Positions 8,427 to 12,743 of a stretch of 12,743 nt of DNA are shown one piece after another; position 1 is the stretch's first letter, and each line of letters starts with the position of its first letter. The position numbers and the translations under genes are program-made. Below the pieces are notes generated by a model that did no database searches, was not told the origin of the DNA, and was given only the letters and a program-made list of their open reading frames with translations. This DNA is from Podochytrium sp. JEL0797 (taxonomy: Eukaryota; Chytridiomycota; Chytridiomycetes; Chytridiales; Chytriomycetaceae): assembly GCA_027596195.1 (NCBI GenBank), contig JADGJG010000768.1, positions 1-12,743 of the forward strand. The letters are read 5' to 3'.

Positions 8427-9177
8427 TCATTCGAAATCCTCGTCGAAGTCATCCACTTCCATATCATCCTTTCTTCATCCAGTTTCGTTCAATTCGCGGG
8501 CAGCATACTGGAAAAGCACGCCCCCCCTGCATCCCGCCGGGTCCTTTTCCGAAGGTGGGTCCGAAATTGCCGCCAATTCGAATTTCACACGTTTGTGGAT
8601 ATCGTGCTCCCCTCCTTGCAACTCCTCTTTTGACGATTCCAACGCGCAAGCCACGAATTCATCGAACGACCTCTTTTTTTGTTGATGGATTCGAATGAGG
8701 GTCTCATTTTCTTGAACCTGCACCAACGATTCGGCCGCGTATGCAACGAGCATTTCAAATTCTCTGACCTGTTGGTGTTCCGGCGCAACACGAGCCTCTT
8801 ATTTTCTTTTCATAGAACCGCGGCGGTTTCCGCGTGATGCAGACTTTTTGGCGTGTGTTTTGGGACTCCCCACGACCCTTTCGAACGATTCCTCAATGTA
8901 GTCGACAAATTGAGTCACCAGCTTTTCTGGCATCGAAGTGGTTGCATGCTTTGGTCCCGAGTTGTCCTTGCGGGAATGAAATCCGAAATTGCACATACCA
9001 GCACTCTCTCGTCAGGTCTCCCCCCTTGATTAGCGCATGGGCAGCATGCACCAGATGTGCTACATCCCGATTTGTGGTAAGATACGCGCGTGCGTGAGCG
9101 GTTGCGTTCGAGCAGGCGGCCGCGAGTGCGGAGTTAGCTGTGAACAACAACCCCTTCACAATTCCAAAGAATGTATT
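8427..9177 (-). CDS. Doubtful multi-exon gene or decaying gene, unknown product
   Basis: Three minus-strand stretches look protein-coding but do not form a clean gene. Stretch 1 (about 9002-9177) encodes a helical Ala/His-rich segment ending ALIKGGDLTRE, but it has no ATG. Stretch 2 (about 8819-8933, usable ATG at 8931-8933) encodes EKLVTQFVDYIEESFERV and a basic tail. Stretch 3 (about 8475-8761) encodes a charged, coiled-coil-like segment (FEMLVAYAAESL onward). It meets a TGA at 8475-8477, and the same frame then continues as an acidic tail (DDMEVDDFDEDFE) to a stop at 8427-8429. In-phase introns can be drawn for 8762-8818 (57 nt) and 8469-8519 (51 nt, removing the TGA), but the donors are weak. 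The first two stretches cannot be joined with a good donor in phase. I recognise no family. Confidence 0.3.
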
Positions 9178-9259
9178 TCAAAACACGATTTTCAGTCTAA
9201 GTGGAAGTGTGTATTTTTTAATTCCGAAAAACAATAAAATAAAATAAAACTATCAACAA

Positions 9260-11642
9260 ATGGGGTCCCTCGTGTCCAAGGCGACCCAGACTGACGCACA
9301 GCGCATCTTCCGTTCGCGCGCCTTGTTTGCCTCGCTGCTTTCTCTTGCGCAGCAGCGCGGGATTGTTCTGTTTGTGTTTGGAGTTGTTGCGCTGTTTGTT
9401 CTCGGCAGCGGCCAAGTCGCCGAGCTTCAGAAGCGCGGCTTCGCAAACAACATTGACGAGAACGCGATGCTTCCCGGACAGAGTAGCGTCTACTTTGCCG
9501 CCGCTGATGTCAGGGCAGTGGCCCTGGACGCCCTGGCGCCGCGAAAGAGGTGTGTGGTGTGTGTCCTGTCTTCCTCGCCAACCCTTCCCATTCGACCCAC
9601 CAGGGCAGCACAGATCGAACTCGAACTCAGGCGCGCGGGCCTCGATGCCGCAACACAGGTCGTCTCCGTGTCCAAAAACAACATCACTGAGGTGTGTGTG
9701 GGTGCGCCCTTTTACCGCACTCCCTGACACCCCTTATCGCCAGGTCTTCTATAACGTATATGGAATCGCACGCGCACCGAGGGCTCCAGGAACCGAATCG
9801 ATTCTCCTTTCAGCACCGTGGATATGCATGGACGGCGAACGTAACTGTCTCCCCGTCGTTTTCGAAAAGCCAACGCGTTGAACCCCATAATATTGCAACA
9901 GTGAACACGAACGGATTCAATTACTTGTTCTCTTTGGCTGCCTATATTCCGAGTACGTTGGGGCGAATTCTCTCTCGAATTTCAAAAACAACCGACTCAT
10001 TTCCACCCAAAACAGAATTCTCGCATTGGTCCAAGGACGTGATTTTCTTGTTCTCGGATGGTGGATTGATTGGCACGAGAGCCTGGCTCGAAGCCTACCA
10101 CGGAGCGGGAGACACGTTCCATCCAGGTAAACCACAGCCCGGCCAATCTCTCCCCCACAAAACCACCAACACCTACACAAAAAAAAAATAGACGTCAAAG
10201 CTTCCCCAATCCTCTACCACGGCGGCGTCATTGAAGAAGCCCTGAACCTCGAATTTCCCGCCTCCCCACACAACACCTACGACTCCCTCGGAGTATACAC
10301 GCAGGGTCTCAACGGCCAACAACCCAACGCCGATATCCCCATGGTCGTGGCCACCGCCGCCGGAACATTTGGCATCCCCATCCGATTGCACCGATCGCAC
10401 AGCGAATTTGGAACCCGCGTTGTGGCGTGGATCGAGTCCCTCGGTCTCGGGGCAGCAGTCGTGAAACCCGTCGAGAATATCGTCAGTTTGCTCGAATACA
10501 TGGGCATCCAGGCCCTCGGGATTCCGATGTCGCATCACGCCTTGTTTCCGAAATACAAAATCGAAGGGGTGACGGTGGTTGGGGTGCGGAACCCTGGGAA
10601 CCATTACGGCGCGATTGACGCACAACGCGTGTGTTTGACGGTGGAGTCCACGTTCCGGTCGTTTAGTAGTTTGTTGGAACGGTTGCATCACTCGTATTGG
10701 TTTTATTTGATGTTTGGGATGTACGAGTATCTCCCGATTGCGTTTTATATTGGACCCATTGTGTTGTTGAGTGTGAATCTCGTGTTTGAGGTTTGTATTC
10801 TGTTTCTTTTGTTTTGGAGTTCATTTTACCGTCGTCAAGCGCCAACCTCTCAATCCCAACATTTTTTTTCACACGACAGGCCTTCATATTCTACATGGAA
10901 GGAGAATACGTTCTGAACGTCAAAGAACTCACGTCCGAAACGGACAAGGAAACGGGGTTCCTGATCCGTCCCTTGGGCATCTCGTCGTTCATGAAAGCAC
11001 CGAGACCTTTGCAACTCCCGATTGCTGTCATTTCCGTATGCTATGCTGTCTGTTGGACGGCTTATTCTGTCGCATGGAGCAACATCGAGTACCTCAGTCA
11101 ACAGGTTCGTTTATCCCCACCATTTTTCAATCAAACTGACACCCAAAAAAAATCAACAGCCTCTCACAAACCTCCTCCTCTTTACATTCCTCTCTCAACT
11201 CCTCCTCTCCCTCCTCATCCTCCCCCTCCTCCGCATCATAATCCCACCGCCCACACCCACAACCCCATCCGCTCCCCCGCAATGGAAACTCCTCAAATCC
11301 CTCTGCTACAGTCTCCTCGCCATGACCCTTTTAACCGTGAGTTCCCTGAACCCAAGCCTCAGCGCGTTGCTCGCGCTGCCCGTGGTTCCACTCGCGTACA
11401 TTTGCGCATCGCCGAGTGAGAATCTGGGTGTGAAGGTGTTGAAGCTTGTGGGGTTGCAACTCGCGAGTCCTGTGGGGTTGTTGGGTGGGATGGTGGTTGT
11501 GATGGGGGAGGAAGGGGCGCGGGGGGTTGTGGAGGCTGTGGCGGGGACGGGGTATTGGTTGGAGGGGTGGAGTGTGGAGGTGTTGGTTTGTGGGGTTTGG
11601 CCTGTTGTGTTGGCGTTGCAGGTGTTGGTTGGTGGGTTTTGA
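9260..11642 (+). CDS. GAA1: GPI transamidase component GAA1
   Basis: Gaa1 is an ER-membrane subunit of the GPI transamidase, which swaps the C-terminal signal of precursor proteins for a GPI anchor. My model has eight exons: 9260-9549, 9604-9691, 9744-9840, 9902-9952, 10016-10126, 10192-10790, 10880-11104 and 11160-11642. They sum to 1944 nt, or 647 residues, close to the usual ~600-650. Introns are 52-89 nt and in phase. There is one N-terminal membrane segment (about 35-50), then the lumenal M28-peptidase-like domain. Recognisable segments are ENAMLPG, VYGIARAPRAPGTES, SAPW-x-C-x-D-GE-x-NTNG, HWSKDVIFL and GTRAWLEAYH. The C-terminal half has several membrane segments. The start ATG is about 80 bp from the divergent doubtful gene, so the promoter is very compact. 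Within exon 6 and exon 8, sense-strand composition shifts from C-rich to G-rich codons. Confidence 0.93.
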
Positions 11643-11677
11643 ACGATGGGGAGTTTTGTTTTCAATGAGAAACAAAA

Positions 11678-11687
11678 AATAAATAAA
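11678..11687 (+). terminator. Putative polyadenylation signals of GAA1
   Basis: Two overlapping AATAAA hexamers (11678-11683 and 11682-11687) lie 36-45 bp after the stop codon, followed by a T-rich stretch. Position and motif fit mRNA 3'-end formation. Confidence 0.6.
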
Positions 11688-11915
11688 GATTTCTTCCTTT
11701 CTTAAGGAGTTAGCAAAAGAACTATAAAACAACCAACAAATTGACGTCATTTTCCAAAATTCCCCCCCCCCTCTTTACCGCATATATATGCAGTAATATT
11801 GATTTTTTGTCCGTGCATCGTGCGGCTTCCAATATCTTGAATTGAAGGACTTGAGGACTGACTTCTCGGGGCGATTTTTTTTTCGAACAGTTTTAAGGTT
11901 TCTCTATATAAAAAA

Positions 11916-11951
11916 AAAGCCAATGGGCGAGAGGAAAGCCAATGGGCGAGA
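11916..11951 (+). repeat. Tandem 17-bp repeat carrying CCAAT boxes
   Basis: AAAGCCAATGGGCGAGA occurs at 11916-11932 and again at 11935-11951, a 19-bp period with no mismatch. Each unit holds a CCAAT box, so it may bind an NF-Y/HAP-type factor. A TATATAAAA run sits immediately to the left at 11905-11913. The pair is 434-469 bp upstream of the ATPase-like start. Confidence 0.7.
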
Positions 11952-12089
11952 TTAACGAGCTCGTCTTTCAGCGCATCAATAATTGAAAGAGAGACAGTAG
12001 TTTACTATCATGAATTTCCTTCCTTTCTTTTCTTTATGCGTGTAATTATATCGTGAACCGCCCAAAATAAATCTTCAATCAGACTCATT

Positions 12090-12108
12090 GGCGGTTATCA
12101 TAGCCGCC
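12090..12108. promoter_or_regulatory. 19-bp near-perfect dyad GGCGG-N9-CCGCC
   Basis: The two arms mirror each other with one mismatch around a central C. CGG half-sites facing CCG are the type bound by fungal Zn2Cys6 regulators. An ATTGG (inverted CCAAT) overlaps its left edge at 12087-12091. The binding role is inferred. Confidence 0.4.
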
Positions 12109-12211
12109 ATCAAATGGGGTGTCTGGAATGGCTTGACGCACTGCAAGAATGACGTGTTTAACGAAACAGCACGAGCAAATCTCGTATCGCCTGGGCAAGA
12201 ATTTTTTTCAA

Positions 12212-12253
12212 GTCAGCCCCAGTTCAGCCCCGCGTCAGCCCCAGTTCAGCCCC
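12212..12253 (+). repeat. Four CAGCCCC sites at exact 11-bp spacing
   Basis: CAGCCCC occurs at 12214-12220, 12225-12231, 12236-12242 and 12247-12253. They arise from two identical 20-bp units (GTCAGCCCCAGTTCAGCCCC) 22 bp apart. About one helical turn separates neighbours, so all four face the same side of the DNA. The array ends 25 bp before the TATA box, which suggests an upstream activating array for the ATPase-like gene. Confidence 0.75.
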
Positions 12254-12278
12254 TCATCCCCCCTATCTTTCTGAAACC

Positions 12279-12286
12279 TATAAAAG
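12279..12286 (+). promoter_or_regulatory. TATA box (TATAAAAG)
   Basis: A consensus TATAAAAG lies 106 bp upstream of the ATG at 12385. Transcription would start about 25-35 bp downstream, leaving a short A/C-rich leader that ends CACC-ATG. Confidence 0.65.
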
Positions 12287-12384
12287 CGCTGCCAGACTGC
12301 TCCCACAAACCTCCATAAAACAAAACTCCTGCACATCGCATCAGAACAAACTTAAAAAGCACTCAGTGTATACAACACACCACC

Positions 12385-12743
12385 ATGTCTGATTCAAATC
12401 ACATTACCATCGCGGAGCCGGGTACGTTCTCATTGATGATTTTAATTTAAAAAAATCGCGGACTAACTAAACTATTAAAATAGTTGTTAGCCCTGCATCG
12501 GCTCCACTTCCTGTCGAAGTTGAAGCTCCCAAGAAGGAAAAGAAGGGGGAGAAGGCTCTCACGGTGGTACGTTCGCAAATCTCTAATCTATTCAAGGCTA
12601 CGTTCATGGCACGATTCTATATAGCTTGATTCTAAAAAGATGTTTTCCACCGCAGACCGAGCACATGATGTCCATTCCGGATGTCGCGGCCAAATACTCA
12701 GTTTCCATCAATGAGGCGAAGCCCGGCGACTCTGAGGGTCTTT
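12385..12743 (+). CDS. N-terminus of probable P-type cation ATPase (partial)
   Basis: The start is ATG in CACCATG. Exons are 12385-12421, 12484-12566 and 12656 to the window end. Intron 1 is 62 nt (donor GTACGT, CTAACTAAAC branch, AATAG) and intron 2 is 89 nt (donor GTACGT, CCGCAG). The 68 or so visible residues are a polar leader, a lysine-rich stretch (APKKEKKGEK), then EHMMSIPDVAAKYSVS and a GDSEGL end. This pattern matches the cation-transporting ATPase N-terminal domain, in which a His-x-x-[SL] helix is followed by a GL(S/T) turn. The Lys-rich leader is most like Na+/K+-ATPase (type IIC) alpha subunits. The catalytic DKTGT lies outside the window, so subtype and even family are tentative. 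Confidence 0.55.

Noticed and set aside
12088..12318. Plus-strand 76-codon frame
   Set aside because: It runs through the CGG dyad, the CAGCCCC array and the TATA box; the Pro/Gln/Ser content simply reflects the DNA repeats.
1..12743. CRISPR arrays, insertion sequences or transposon ends
   Set aside because: No regularly spaced direct repeats, terminal inverted repeats with target duplications, or transposase/reverse-transcriptase motifs were seen on either strand.

Overview
The window is nuclear DNA of a unicellular or fungus-like eukaryote. The coding frames are cut by many short introns of about 47-89 nt with GT...AG ends. Several introns carry yeast-like branch points (TACTAAC or CTAAC), the best start codons sit in a CACC-ATG context, and one promoter has a TATAAAAG box. 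A GPI-transamidase Gaa1 subunit, an intron-rich secreted endoglycoceramidase and a lysine-rich P-type ATPase N-terminus could fit an early-diverging (zoosporic) fungus or another protist. That placement is inference. All exon models were made by hand from frame, phase and splice-site logic; no search was run.

Layout. 1-1827 (minus) is a gene of unknown function, open at the left edge, with three copies of a ~65-70 residue module. 2115-4327 (minus) is a second member of the same unknown family, head-to-tail with the first, with one clear and one divergent module, a Ser-rich N-terminal half and a basic/Gly-rich linker. 4763-5245 (minus) is a short orphan protein with a mitochondrial-presequence-like start. 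5599-7837 (minus) is a complete 10-exon secreted glycoside hydrolase of the endoglycoceramidase type. About 8427-9177 (minus) is coding-like sequence whose gene model is doubtful. 9260-11642 (plus) is a complete 8-exon GAA1 gene. 11643-12384 is a promoter-rich spacer with several striking short repeats. 12385-12743 (plus) is the start of a probable P-type cation ATPase, cut by the window end.

The recognised genes do not form an operon-like pathway. Gaa1 attaches GPI anchors in the ER, endoglycoceramidase cleaves glycan from glycosphingolipids, and the ATPase would pump cations at the plasma membrane. The most novel content is the pair of adjacent paralogues at 1-4327, built from an undescribed repeated module. 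The next is the promoter of the ATPase-like gene, which has four CAGCCCC sites spaced exactly 11 bp apart.
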